This document shows positions 1 to 10,897 of a stretch of 64,000 bases of DNA, one piece after another. This DNA comes from Paracoccaceae bacterium. Its GTDB lineage: Bacteria; Pseudomonadota; Alphaproteobacteria; Rhodobacterales; Rhodobacteraceae. Below the pieces are notes generated by a model that did no database searches, was not told where the DNA came from, and saw nothing but the letters and a program-made list of their open reading frames with translations. The translations under genes and the position numbers were made by a program. Each line of letters begins with the position of its first letter. Position 1 is the first letter of the stretch. The DNA lies in assembly GCA_022823605.1 (NCBI GenBank), contig JAJEHS010000004.1:149190-213189 (forward strand). Direction: 5' to 3'.

Positions 1-743
1 TCTGTTTTACCAATGACATCACTTCGATCAAAAACCACAATCAAATGTATGCCGTTCCTTTGCAAAATAATGCTTTCCGGATTTGATGGTTCCCCGGTGT
101 AACCAACGAAATGTGATTTATCGGCTAATTGGGCTTCACCTGAAGGAACCTGGATAACTAGAGTATCATCTAAAATATGATATCCTGATGCATTCTTGTG
201 GCTATCACCAGCTAGAGGAAAACAATCATTCAGGAAATTTTTGGCCCACTCTATGACTTTCATGGCATGGTCGTTATCAAAGTCCTGTCCTGTGGGTTTA
301 CCCAGAACATTTGTTCCATAAAGAGCATCATAAAGGGAGTTCCATCGGGCATTGATTGCATTTATGGCAAATCTGGCATTGGTAATCGGCACTACCAGTT
401 GGGGCCCGGCAATGGTAGCAATTTCAGGATCGATCCTTGTGGTTTGAATACTGAAATCAGGACCCTCATCCACCAAATATCCGATCTCGCTCAAAAAGGC
501 TTTGTATTTCTCCGTGTCGAAAATCTGATTTCCAGCCTTCAAATGCCAATCATCAATTTGTGATTGCAACTTATCTCGAAAGGAAACGAGTTCCTTATTT
601 TTTCCATCGAATTCCTCAATGAGTGATGCCAATCCATCCCAGAAGGTTTCCTTGGACACTCCAGTACCGGGTAGTGCTTTCTCCTCGATGAATTCTGCAA
701 AGGAACTATCAATAGAGATTGTACGGTGAATCTTTCTTGACAC
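1..743 (-). CDS. glcB: Malate synthase G, N-terminal part (runs off the window)
   Basis: Condenses glyoxylate with acetyl-CoA to malate in the cytoplasm. The first 247 codons are present and the rest lies beyond base 1. The reading frame shows family landmarks: FIEEKALPGTGVS near the N-terminus, then EIGYLV, IAGPQLVVPITNARFA and ARWNSLYDALYGTN. No ATG is available: the frame is closed by a stop inside the preceding acuI terminus, and the best start is GTG at 743, with GGAA six bases upstream, giving a VSRKIHRT N-terminus of the right length; TTG at 755 is the alternative. It follows acuI by 51 bases and is probably the last visible gene of the DMSP operon, where it could assimilate the C2 units released from DMSP. 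Confidence 0.9.
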   Translation of the reverse strand, partial: MSRKIHRTISIDSSFAEFIEEKALPGTGVSKETFWDGLASLIEEFDGKNKELVSFRDKLQSQIDDWHLKAGNQIFDTEKYKAFLSEIGYLVDEGPDFSIQTTRIDPEIATIAGPQLVVPITNARFAINAINARWNSLYDALYGTNVLGKPTGQDFDNDHAMKVIEWAKNFLNDCFPLAGDSHKNASGYHILDDTLVIQVPSGEAQLADKSHFVGYTGEPSNPESIILQRNGIHLIVVFDRSDVIGKT

Positions 744-794
744 TATAATTTCCAATAAAATATGAATGAATTGAATAATCGTGGATGGTTTAGG

Positions 795-1787
795 TTAGCC
801 ATTTACATCAATGACTGTTCTTCCTCTTATCTCACCCTTGAGAATTGACTTGCCCAAATCAGGGAGATCAGCAAGAGTTCTAACATCAACAACATTCTCC
901 AGTTTGGAAATATCCAGATACCGATTGATTTTTGACCACGCACTGACACGATCATTGATAGGTTTCATCACACTATCTATCCCCAACAGGTTTACACCTC
1001 TCAAAAGGAATGGGATGACTGTCGCTGGCAATTGTGCTCCGCCAGCCAATCCGACTGCTGCAACGGAAGTTCCATATTTCATTTGTCCCAATACCCTTGC
1101 CAGCATGGCTCCACCGACGGCATCGACACACCCGGCCCAAAGTTCTTTCTCAAGGGGTCTTTTGGTCACCTCGTCAATTTCGTTACGTGGAATTACCTTG
1201 CTTGCACCCAATTCCCTGAGATAATCCCCGGAATCACTTTTCCCGGTAACCCCCGCAACCTCATATCCCATTTGGGAAAGCAAGAGGGTTGCAATTGAAC
1301 CGACCCCTCCCGTAGCACCCGTTACAAGAACATGGCCGTTGTCCTTTTCCATGCCTTGATTTTCCAGGGCATCAATGGCGAGCATGGCCGTGAGTCCAGC
1401 GGTTCCAACAACCATGGCCGTTTTGGTACTCATGCCTTCAGGCAACTTAACCAGCCATTCGGATTTGACCCTGGCAATTTGTGAATAACCACCCCACCAG
1501 ACCTCACCCACTCTCCATCCAGTAAGAACAACCTTGTCGCCCTTGCTGAATCCGTCTGATTGGGATTCCATTACTGTTCCGGCAAAATCAATTCCTGGAA
1601 CATGTGGATAATTCCTTACCAAACCTCCACCTGAGCCCAGACATAGACCATCTTTGTAATTTACCGTAGAATAATCAACCTTGACGGTTACATCACCTTC
1701 CGGCAGGTCATCGATATTCAGTTCCTGAACTGATCCGGATGTTTTACCTTCTTCATTTTTATCAACTACAAGGGCTAAGAATCCCAT
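795..1787 (-). CDS. acuI: Acryloyl-CoA reductase (AcuI/YhdH-type MDR oxidoreductase)
   Basis: A 330-residue zinc-independent medium-chain dehydrogenase/reductase of the YhdH/AcuI group. AcuI reduces toxic acryloyl-CoA to propionyl-CoA with NADPH, the key step when DMSP carbon passes through acrylate. The sequence has the typical opening (DDLPEGDVTVKVDYSTVNYK), a VPGIDFAG substrate-domain motif near residue 65 and a Rossmann nucleotide loop VTGATGGVGSIA near residues 156-167. It starts 16 bases after dmdA. In Ruegeria and Rhodobacter-type bacteria acuI is co-transcribed with dmdA or other DMSP genes, which supports the specific role over a generic quinone reductase. Substrate is inferred from family and context. 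Confidence 0.88.
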   Translation of the reverse strand: MGFLALVVDKNEEGKTSGSVQELNIDDLPEGDVTVKVDYSTVNYKDGLCLGSGGGLVRNYPHVPGIDFAGTVMESQSDGFSKGDKVVLTGWRVGEVWWGGYSQIARVKSEWLVKLPEGMSTKTAMVVGTAGLTAMLAIDALENQGMEKDNGHVLVTGATGGVGSIATLLLSQMGYEVAGVTGKSDSGDYLRELGASKVIPRNEIDEVTKRPLEKELWAGCVDAVGGAMLARVLGQMKYGTSVAAVGLAGGAQLPATVIPFLLRGVNLLGIDSVMKPINDRVSAWSKINRYLDISKLENVVDVRTLADLPDLGKSILKGEIRGRTVIDVNG

Positions 1788-1803
1788 AATATTTTTCCTT
1801 TAT

Positions 1804-2913
1804 TTAAGTATAGAAACTTTGTCTGACTTTACCTTTTCGTGGATAATCGGGGGCATGTACCAATACCTCGGTATCTGGACCCCAAAAATCCTTTTCAATC
1901 ATGCCGATTGCAACATTTGTTTTATATCCCGGTGACCAGGTAACCGAGGTAACATGACCGGCAAATTCACCATCAACTGTAACTTTCCAGGGCACATGAC
2001 AAAGGGGGACCTTGCCACCCTCGATGTCAAGTGATCTAATTTCCCTGTCCCAACCCTCTTCAACCACTCTTTTCAAAGCGTTATATCCAATACAATTGGG
2101 AGTAGAATGAACATCACAATATTTGCCCAACCCGCTTTCGTACGGAGTGTGTTTCATTGTCATGTCAGTTCCGTAGGACAGCAAGCCACCCTCGACCCGT
2201 TCGGGATAATTTGGACCCCCTGCTCTGACAGAAAGATCTTCACCTGCCTCCATCAGGGCATCCCACATTGGAATACCGTTTTTGGTTCCCTCAACATAAA
2301 TCTCAAATCCACCCCGCTTAGAATAACCCGAACGGGAAACATAGTGCTCCTTACCTTGAAATTCCAAAATCGTGAAATCAAAAAATTTCAGTTCGGTAAT
2401 TTCCTTGCCGAAAACCCGTGCCATGAGCTCATCAGATTTTGGTCCCTGCACTCCTAGGGGGGATACATCGGGTTCAAAAACTCTTACATTGATTTTAAGA
2501 GCAGCGACAAGAGCCAAGACCCAAAGCAAATAATCGCTATCTGCAATGGAAATCCAATATCTGGTATCAGAAAGCTTGAGCAGGACTGGATCATTCAACA
2601 TGCCACCATACTGATCAACTACCGGGAAATACAAACACTTGCCAACCTTCAAATTGTCTATTGGTCGGGGCGAAAGAAGTTCTATCAGTCTTGTTGCATC
2701 AGGACCGACTACCTCAATTTGCCTTTCACAGGCCACATCCCATAACTGAACATGTTCCTTCAAATGAAAGTAATCAATCTCTGCTGTTTCAAACCGTACC
2801 GGCAGCAACATTCTGTTATAAACGGAACAGGATTTAACTCCTGCTTCTACCACACGGTCCCAGAAGGGCGTTTTTCTTACCCTTATAGATGGGAATATAT
2901 TTACATCACGCAT
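1804..2913 (-). CDS. dmdA: Dimethylsulfoniopropionate demethylase, GcvT family
   Basis: A tetrahydrofolate-dependent methyltransferase of the glycine-cleavage T fold (369 residues, close to known DmdA). DmdA moves one methyl group of DMSP to THF, leaving methylmercaptopropionate. The stretch YFHLKEHVQLWDVACERQ followed by VGPDATRLIELL, NDPVLLKL, WISIADSD and VQGPKSDELMARVFG matches DmdA more closely than GcvT; YGTDMT..TPYESGL is also DmdA-like. ATG at 2913 is chosen because GAGAGG lies 11 bases upstream and it avoids overlap; the ATG at 2955 would run into the DUF1326 gene, which stops at 2922. The next gene is acuI. A DmdA-like paralogue with another methyl donor cannot be excluded from sequence alone. 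Confidence 0.82.
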   Translation of the reverse strand: MRDVNIFPSIRVRKTPFWDRVVEAGVKSCSVYNRMLLPVRFETAEIDYFHLKEHVQLWDVACERQIEVVGPDATRLIELLSPRPIDNLKVGKCLYFPVVDQYGGMLNDPVLLKLSDTRYWISIADSDYLLWVLALVAALKINVRVFEPDVSPLGVQGPKSDELMARVFGKEITELKFFDFTILEFQGKEHYVSRSGYSKRGGFEIYVEGTKNGIPMWDALMEAGEDLSVRAGGPNYPERVEGGLLSYGTDMTMKHTPYESGLGKYCDVHSTPNCIGYNALKRVVEEGWDREIRSLDIEGGKVPLCHVPWKVTVDGEFAGHVTSVTWSPGYKTNVAIGMIEKDFWGPDTEVLVHAPDYPRKGKVRQSFYT

Positions 2914-2921
2914 TATTATTC

Positions 2922-3623
2922 TTACCTCTCTGGACCTTGCCAGTTTATGGTGCAAATTTCGGCTGATCGGCCATCAAAGTCCCATACCCGGCCAAAGGCC
3001 CTGACACGTCCTTTACTGGCCGTGGCAACCGTTATGTCGCTGCCCATCCAATAGTTTGTGTTGACAGCAACTATGTCCGTGTCCGGATTTTTTCCTTTGA
3101 CCGGGAAAACTTCACCATCAATTTTCTTGCCAACCTTGAGCCTTCTGGTCTTGCCTTGCGTTTCAAAAGTAACTTCAGCCCTTTCTGCCCCCAGGAATTC
3201 ACTCACCAAATTTTTAAAGAGACCAGTTGTTCCCTTAGCTTTGCCGGTCAAAATCTGGATCAAACCGTGATAAGCCTTGTGGGATGCGTTATCATCAATA
3301 AATGCAGCCGCTTTCCAATTACCTCTTGCCATCAGACCAGGTATTTCCAGGATTAATCCTATATTCAATCCCGAAAGAGATTCATCCCCATAATTGCCTT
3401 CATCAATTCGAATCCCTGCCCAAGCCTGACAATAACCCTCGGTCGGTGCATGTTTGCCCAAACTGATGACACAGGGACAAAAGATCGTGCAATTGCAGTT
3501 CAGTATTAATTCGCCCTTGATACGCCAGGAAATCATCCCCCTATCAGACTTCTCTGCACTTGGGTGGCGGTTGTCTAGTCGTTTGGAAACCTTTAATCGG
3601 TCTCTTGAAATAGCTTTCGTCAT
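2922..3623 (-). CDS. DUF1326 domain-containing protein
   Basis: A 233-residue soluble protein whose core begins at MISWRIKGELILNCNC. The CNCTIFCPC cysteine cluster near residues 43-51 is the hallmark of DUF1326 and looks like a metal or disulfide site; the rest is predicted beta-rich. Function is unknown. The basic N-terminal 28 residues could be dispensable if translation begins at the internal Met29, but no decisive ribosome site separates the two. It ends 8 bases before dmdA and begins 14 bases after the DUF2182 gene, so it is very probably co-transcribed with both. DUF1326 and DUF2182 genes are often neighbours elsewhere, which suggests a functional pair. Confidence 0.85.
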   Translation of the reverse strand: MTKAISRDRLKVSKRLDNRHPSAEKSDRGMISWRIKGELILNCNCTIFCPCVISLGKHAPTEGYCQAWAGIRIDEGNYGDESLSGLNIGLILEIPGLMARGNWKAAAFIDDNASHKAYHGLIQILTGKAKGTTGLFKNLVSEFLGAERAEVTFETQGKTRRLKVGKKIDGEVFPVKGKNPDTDIVAVNTNYWMGSDITVATASKGRVRAFGRVWDFDGRSAEICTINWQGPER

Positions 3624-3637
3624 TTTACTCTCATTTA

Positions 3638-4426
3638 TTATTGAAAAATATAAATTATCAGGGAAGTGGCAATCAAAACAATACCCAAAGGCTTGGAAAC
3701 ATATTTTCCCAAATCAGGTAATTTTTCGAGTATGATTATTATGGTCAAGAGACCCATCCAGGCAATATTCATCAGTCCGGTGATCAGGCACAATGCCATG
3801 AGAAAAAAGCAACACCCTAGACACCAGGCAGCAAAACTGATACCCGAATAAAATTCACCATGCAGTCCTACTTCTCCCCTTGCAAGGAAAATCAGCAGTG
3901 GATTTCGACAATATGTCAGGCATCTATCCTTGAAATTCGATAATTGATAGATTCCAGCCAACAAAAATAAAATTACAATCGGGTATATGTTCAAATCACC
4001 CATGGCGTCAGGTAGAATGTTTAGAGAAATAAGATAAACCTGAATTACCGCCATGAATATTGCATAAATCAACCAGACTGTAACATAACCTAACGTAAGG
4101 GCCCAGTAGCCTGCTCCAGAACCAGATCCTGTAGACCTTAAATCATCATAAACACGAAGTGTTGGTATAAAACTGGGTAACATCATGGCCAAGGCCATGA
4201 TTCCCCACATACCGAATAGAAACATGAAATCCAGATGATGGTAATGTGGATTGATCAAGGATCCAATCAGGTCACCAAAATCAAAATAATTTACTGGATT
4301 GTGAGACTGGAAGATACCAAAAATAAATAGGGCAAGCCATGAGACGAGTATCAGGCAATATATGCCAACCCATCGGATTTCCGGTATTCTTGGGAACCAA
4401 AACCTGGGATTAATCGATTTGACCAT
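3638..4426 (-). CDS. DUF2182 integral membrane protein
   Basis: A 262-residue polytopic inner-membrane protein with about seven hydrophobic segments. MWGIMALAMMLPSFIPTLRV near residues 73-92 is the signature of DUF2182, described as a predicted metal-binding membrane family; a later conserved region reads GISFAAWCLGCCFFLMAL, with a CLGCC cysteine cluster, followed by GLMNIAWMGLLT. No biochemical function is established. It heads the run of minus-strand genes through DUF1326, dmdA and acuI and starts only 39 bases after the 3' end of tRNA-Asp, so its promoter must lie in or before the tRNA pair or in that short spacer. It may transport or handle a metal or thiol compound with the DUF1326 partner; this is inference. 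Confidence 0.85.
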   Translation of the reverse strand: MVKSINPRFWFPRIPEIRWVGIYCLILVSWLALFIFGIFQSHNPVNYFDFGDLIGSLINPHYHHLDFMFLFGMWGIMALAMMLPSFIPTLRVYDDLRSTGSGSGAGYWALTLGYVTVWLIYAIFMAVIQVYLISLNILPDAMGDLNIYPIVILFLLAGIYQLSNFKDRCLTYCRNPLLIFLARGEVGLHGEFYSGISFAAWCLGCCFFLMALCLITGLMNIAWMGLLTIIIILEKLPDLGKYVSKPLGIVLIATSLIIYIFQ

Positions 4427-4465
4427 CAGAACTTATCCCCAAGTTACATTTGTTGAACAAGGTAG

Positions 4466-4543
4466 TGGCGCGGCTGACGGGACTCGAACCCGCGACCTCT
4501 GGCGTGACAGGCCAGCGCTCTAACCAAACTGAGCTACAGCCAC
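4466..4543 (-). tRNA. tRNA-Asp (anticodon GTC)
   Basis: A complete cloverleaf with encoded CCA. The acceptor arms GTGGCTG and CAGCCGC pair with one G-T wobble; the anticodon arm is CTGGC / loop CTGTCAC / GCCAG, giving anticodon GTC; the T arm carries TTCGAGT. The D loop has an extra T compared with the common form. Tgt and GluQRS, which modify the wobble base of this tRNA, are both encoded in the window. Confidence 0.97.
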
Positions 4544-4642
4544 TAATTTGTTATCCAACTTTGGATAAATCAGGCGTTAAACTTTGTCAAGTGTCATTTC
4601 CTGTCCAAAGTAAATTATACCTGAATGGTCAATTATTTAAAA

Positions 4643-4718
4643 TGGTGGGTGATGAGAGGTTCGAACTCCCGACCCCTTCGGTGTAAACGAAGTGCTCTAC
4701 CAGCTGAGCTAATCACCC
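4643..4718 (-). tRNA. tRNA-Val (anticodon TAC)
   Basis: A complete cloverleaf of 76 bases with encoded CCA. Acceptor arms GGGTGAT and ATCACCC pair perfectly; anticodon arm CTTCG / loop TTTACAC / CGAAG gives anticodon TAC; the T loop is TTCGAAC. It lies 99 bases upstream of tRNA-Asp on the same strand, so the two are probably one transcript. Confidence 0.97.
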
Positions 4719-4862
4719 TTCACTTAATATAGTTTGCCAATTTGTCTACTCCATTTGGAATATTTATTTTCAATTTCAATATTCTTTTACGGTGTAAACC
4801 TGATTGAACTTCCTGCCCAAACCCTTGGCAATTAATCCCAGCCTGATGTTCCTTGAAACAAA

Positions 4863-7238
<2,376 letters not shown>

Positions 7239-7315
7239 CACTCAACTTTCATGGTTTCTGTTGCTACTTTCAATATTTGGTACAAAGGAATTATATTTCA
7301 ACTTTTAAACCGAAG

Positions 7316-8491
<1,176 letters not shown>

Positions 8492-8696
8492 TTACAATAT
8501 ACTGCTTCTGGTACGTTAATCCCATTGATGTAATTTAAGGTAAAGCCGCCAAACATTATTTGATTGCTTTCAATCTCCTTAAATTCTGGGAGTGAAAATA
8601 GTAATCATGGCTTATCTGTTTCCCTGAACCTATGGAAATTCTAGGAAATTAAGCTATTTTTATAGTATATTTCAATTTAGGGAGATTAATTTAATC

Positions 8697-9056
8697 ATGC
8701 TTCAGGAAGGATTGATGGAAGGTGCACCGCTGATCAAGCCCTCAAGCGTAGACCATCCATTATATGAGACTGTCGTCAATGCCTGCAGGACGGTTTATGA
8801 TCCTGAAATTCCAGTAAATATTTATGATCTGGGCCTGATCTATACAATTGAAATTAATGCCGAACAGGATGTTCATATCATAATGACTTTGACTGCTCCC
8901 GGATGCCCGGTAGCAGAAGACATGCCCGGCTGGTTGGCCGAAGCAATTGTACCCTTGAATGGTGTAAACAAGGTTGATGTCGAATTAACCTGGGATCCAC
9001 CCTGGGGAATGGAAATGATGTCTGATGAAGCCCGTTTGGAATTGGGCTTTATGTAA
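8697..9056 (+). CDS. sufT: SufT-type iron-sulfur assembly factor (DUF59/MIP18)
   Basis: A 119-residue DUF59 protein. VYDPEIPVNIYDLGLIY at about residues 37-53, followed by MTLTAPGCPVAEDMPGWL with its conserved cysteine and the C-terminal VELTWDPPWGMEMMSDEARLELG, is diagnostic of the SufT group found in suf operons, which assists maturation of Fe-S proteins. GGGAG stands about a dozen bases before the ATG. A HesB/IscA protein follows 36 bases downstream, reinforcing the Fe-S role. The core suf genes (sufB, C, D, S) are not in the window, so this pair is detached from the main operon or lies far from it. Confidence 0.9.
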   Translation: MLQEGLMEGAPLIKPSSVDHPLYETVVNACRTVYDPEIPVNIYDLGLIYTIEINAEQDVHIIMTLTAPGCPVAEDMPGWLAEAIVPLNGVNKVDVELTWDPPWGMEMMSDEARLELGFM

Positions 9057-9092
9057 ATTTCTGCCTCAATGATTTTGTGAAGACCTGTTCCA

Positions 9093-9440
9093 ATGTTTGA
9101 AATACCTGGCAAAAAAGCTGTTTCCTTAACACCTTCAGCCGTCAGCCAAATAGTGAAGCTCATGAATGAAACCGAAACCGTCGGCTTGAAAATCGGTGTA
9201 AAGAAAGGCGGTTGTGCCGGAATGGAGTATACAATGGAGTATGCTAGTTCCATTGATAGTCATGATGAAGTGGTGGAGCAGGACGGAGCAAAGGTTATAA
9301 TTGCCCCCATGGCACAAATGTTCCTGTTTGGTACCGAAATTGATTATTCCAAGTCCATTCTCGAAAGCGGATTTAAATTCAACAATCCCAATGTTGTTGA
9401 TGCCTGCGGATGCGGTGAATCCATAAAATTCAAAGAGTAA
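9093..9440 (+). CDS. A-type iron-sulfur carrier (HesB/IscA/SufA family)
   Basis: A 115-residue A-type carrier that accepts Fe-S clusters from a scaffold and passes them to target apoproteins. The three ligand cysteines are in place: one in KKGGCAGMEY (Cys41) and two in DACGCGESIKF at the C-terminus (Cys107 and Cys109). The gene follows sufT by 36 bases, so the two are likely co-transcribed; this favours a SufA role over ErpA, although sequence alone does not separate the paralogues and no symbol is given. Confidence 0.93.
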   Translation: MFEIPGKKAVSLTPSAVSQIVKLMNETETVGLKIGVKKGGCAGMEYTMEYASSIDSHDEVVEQDGAKVIIAPMAQMFLFGTEIDYSKSILESGFKFNNPNVVDACGCGESIKFKE

Positions 9441-9499
9441 TTCATTTTGCCCCTTGTACCGTACAAACCATTAAAATTACCCTATTCCCAAGAATTCAC

Positions 9500-10237
9500 A
9501 TGAAAAACCTGATTGCCGGTAACTGGAAGTTGAAAGGTTCACCTGACCTAGCAGATTCCTATATAAGTCACCTGTCAAAAACCAAACCAGACAATTGTAC
9601 TGTGGTAGTATGCCCAACATTTGACTTACTTGAGTACATCTGGGATAAATGGTCATCCGAATTTGGCCATTTGGGTGCTCAGGATTGCTTCCATGAAGAT
9701 ACCAATTACAATGACGGGTTGGGAGCACCTGGTGAAATTGTCTCCAGAGGTGCAACTTATATAATTCTTGGTCATTCAGACCGTAGAAACAAGTGCCATG
9801 AAACAAGTGAACTAGTCCGAAAAAAAGTGGACCTTGTCTGGGACAAAGGGTTGATTCCGATTGTTTGTGTAGGTGAAAAAAGTGATGAGCGCAAACAAAA
9901 TTTAACCCAGAAGGTCGTCAACAAACAAATTACAGAGAGTCTGGACTTCGATTATCTGCGTGGCCCTTTTGTCATTGCCTACGAACCGGTTTGGGCCATT
10001 GGGTCTGGGAATACTCCTACCATGGAGGAAATCCGGGAAGTTCATGACGAAATCAGAAAATTGCTTGTTGATTTAACCTGTCCAACAAGAGGTCACAATA
10101 TACCTCTATTGTATGGAGGTTCTGTGGATGACCAAAATGCTGGTTCAATTCTGTCTGTAGAAAACGTGAACGGCTTGTTGATTGGTGGAGCCTCACTCAA
10201 CATTCAGAAATTTGGTGCAATTATTGAATGTGCTTAA
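9500..10237 (+). CDS. tpiA: Triosephosphate isomerase with unusual Asp in the GHSERR motif
   Basis: Interconverts dihydroxyacetone phosphate and glyceraldehyde 3-phosphate. The 245-residue barrel keeps Asn8 and Lys10 in GNWKLKG, electrophile His92, catalytic base Glu162 in AYEPVWAIGSG with its mobile loop 6, and the C-terminal phosphate loop LYGGSVDDQN and LIGGASL. The normally invariant GHSERR reads GHSDRR here, replacing the glutamate by Asp94. The preceding helix region (NYNDGLGAPGEIVSRG) also departs from the usual form. It follows the A-type carrier on the same strand by 59 bases. Confidence 0.96.
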   Translation: MKNLIAGNWKLKGSPDLADSYISHLSKTKPDNCTVVVCPTFDLLEYIWDKWSSEFGHLGAQDCFHEDTNYNDGLGAPGEIVSRGATYIILGHSDRRNKCHETSELVRKKVDLVWDKGLIPIVCVGEKSDERKQNLTQKVVNKQITESLDFDYLRGPFVIAYEPVWAIGSGNTPTMEEIREVHDEIRKLLVDLTCPTRGHNIPLLYGGSVDDQNAGSILSVENVNGLLIGGASLNIQKFGAIIECA

Positions 10238-10297
10238 AAACTCAAAAATTTATTTTCCAGATTCCATTCTGCCAAACTAATCATTTTGATTCCCCAA

Positions 10298-10807
10298 TCA
10301 GATTTCTTTATCCCGTAGGAATTTACTCAATTCATCCCAAGGTTTGATATTCCAATATCTGCTTGCCCTGCCTGAGGTTGAGGGCAATACATACACCATG
10401 GTTTGCCCAATCGTTTCAGGTTGGTGTCCATAATCAACGGGTCTACGCAGATATGCCTTTCCTCCTGTTTTACTGGTAAAGGCAACAACCAAAGGCTGAT
10501 ATTCCATTATCTTGTCGTGGAAACTACTGGTATCGTAATCAGTCGAGAGTAAATCTGCATCACTTCCCTTGGCGTACTTGACCAGATCCGTAAATCCTAA
10601 TCCAAAATCCATTACTTGCCTAAATTGCTCAGGTTGCAATTTTTTTGGCGTCAGTCGGGCATCGTATAGAACCTGCCAGAATTTATTTCCCGGATGTGCA
10701 TAATAGGCTTGTTTATCAGCAGAACGAAGACTTGGAGCGGTACCACAAAATACCAGTTTCAGATTGGGTCGGAGAAGGTCCGGAAGAACGGGTTCTTGCT
10801 TGACCAT
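10298..10807 (-). CDS. MUG/TDG-family uracil (mismatch) DNA glycosylase
   Basis: A 169-residue member of the uracil-DNA glycosylase superfamily, nearest the mismatch-specific MUG group: KLVFCGTAPSLRSADK (motif 1), YYAHPGNKFWQVLY, DFGLGFTDLVKYAKGSD and the C-terminal YVLPSTSGRASRYWN (motif 2). Such enzymes remove uracil or other deaminated bases from DNA. In E. coli MUG the motif 1 reads GINPG, and its Asn activates water; here that residue is Ala (GTAPS), so catalysis must use another residue or specificity may differ. The gene is in a minus-strand run ending before tpiA. Confidence 0.8.
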   Translation of the reverse strand: MVKQEPVLPDLLRPNLKLVFCGTAPSLRSADKQAYYAHPGNKFWQVLYDARLTPKKLQPEQFRQVMDFGLGFTDLVKYAKGSDADLLSTDYDTSSFHDKIMEYQPLVVAFTSKTGGKAYLRRPVDYGHQPETIGQTMVYVLPSTSGRASRYWNIKPWDELSKFLRDKEI

Positions 10808-10897
10808 TTATGCTGACAATTCGAATAGTCATTTTGGAAAGGTGAGGGATTACTTTTTCCACACCTTTCCAGATATTTAAGCCCAAAATATTTTGAG

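Noticed and set aside
267-563. 98-codon plus-strand open frame opposite glcB
   Set aside because: The minus strand encodes clear malate synthase G here; the plus frame is a shadow without domain.
7242-7300. Possible heat-shock promoter before lon (GTTGAAA ... CCAAATAT)
   Set aside because: Both halves deviate from the consensus; reported only as context for lon.
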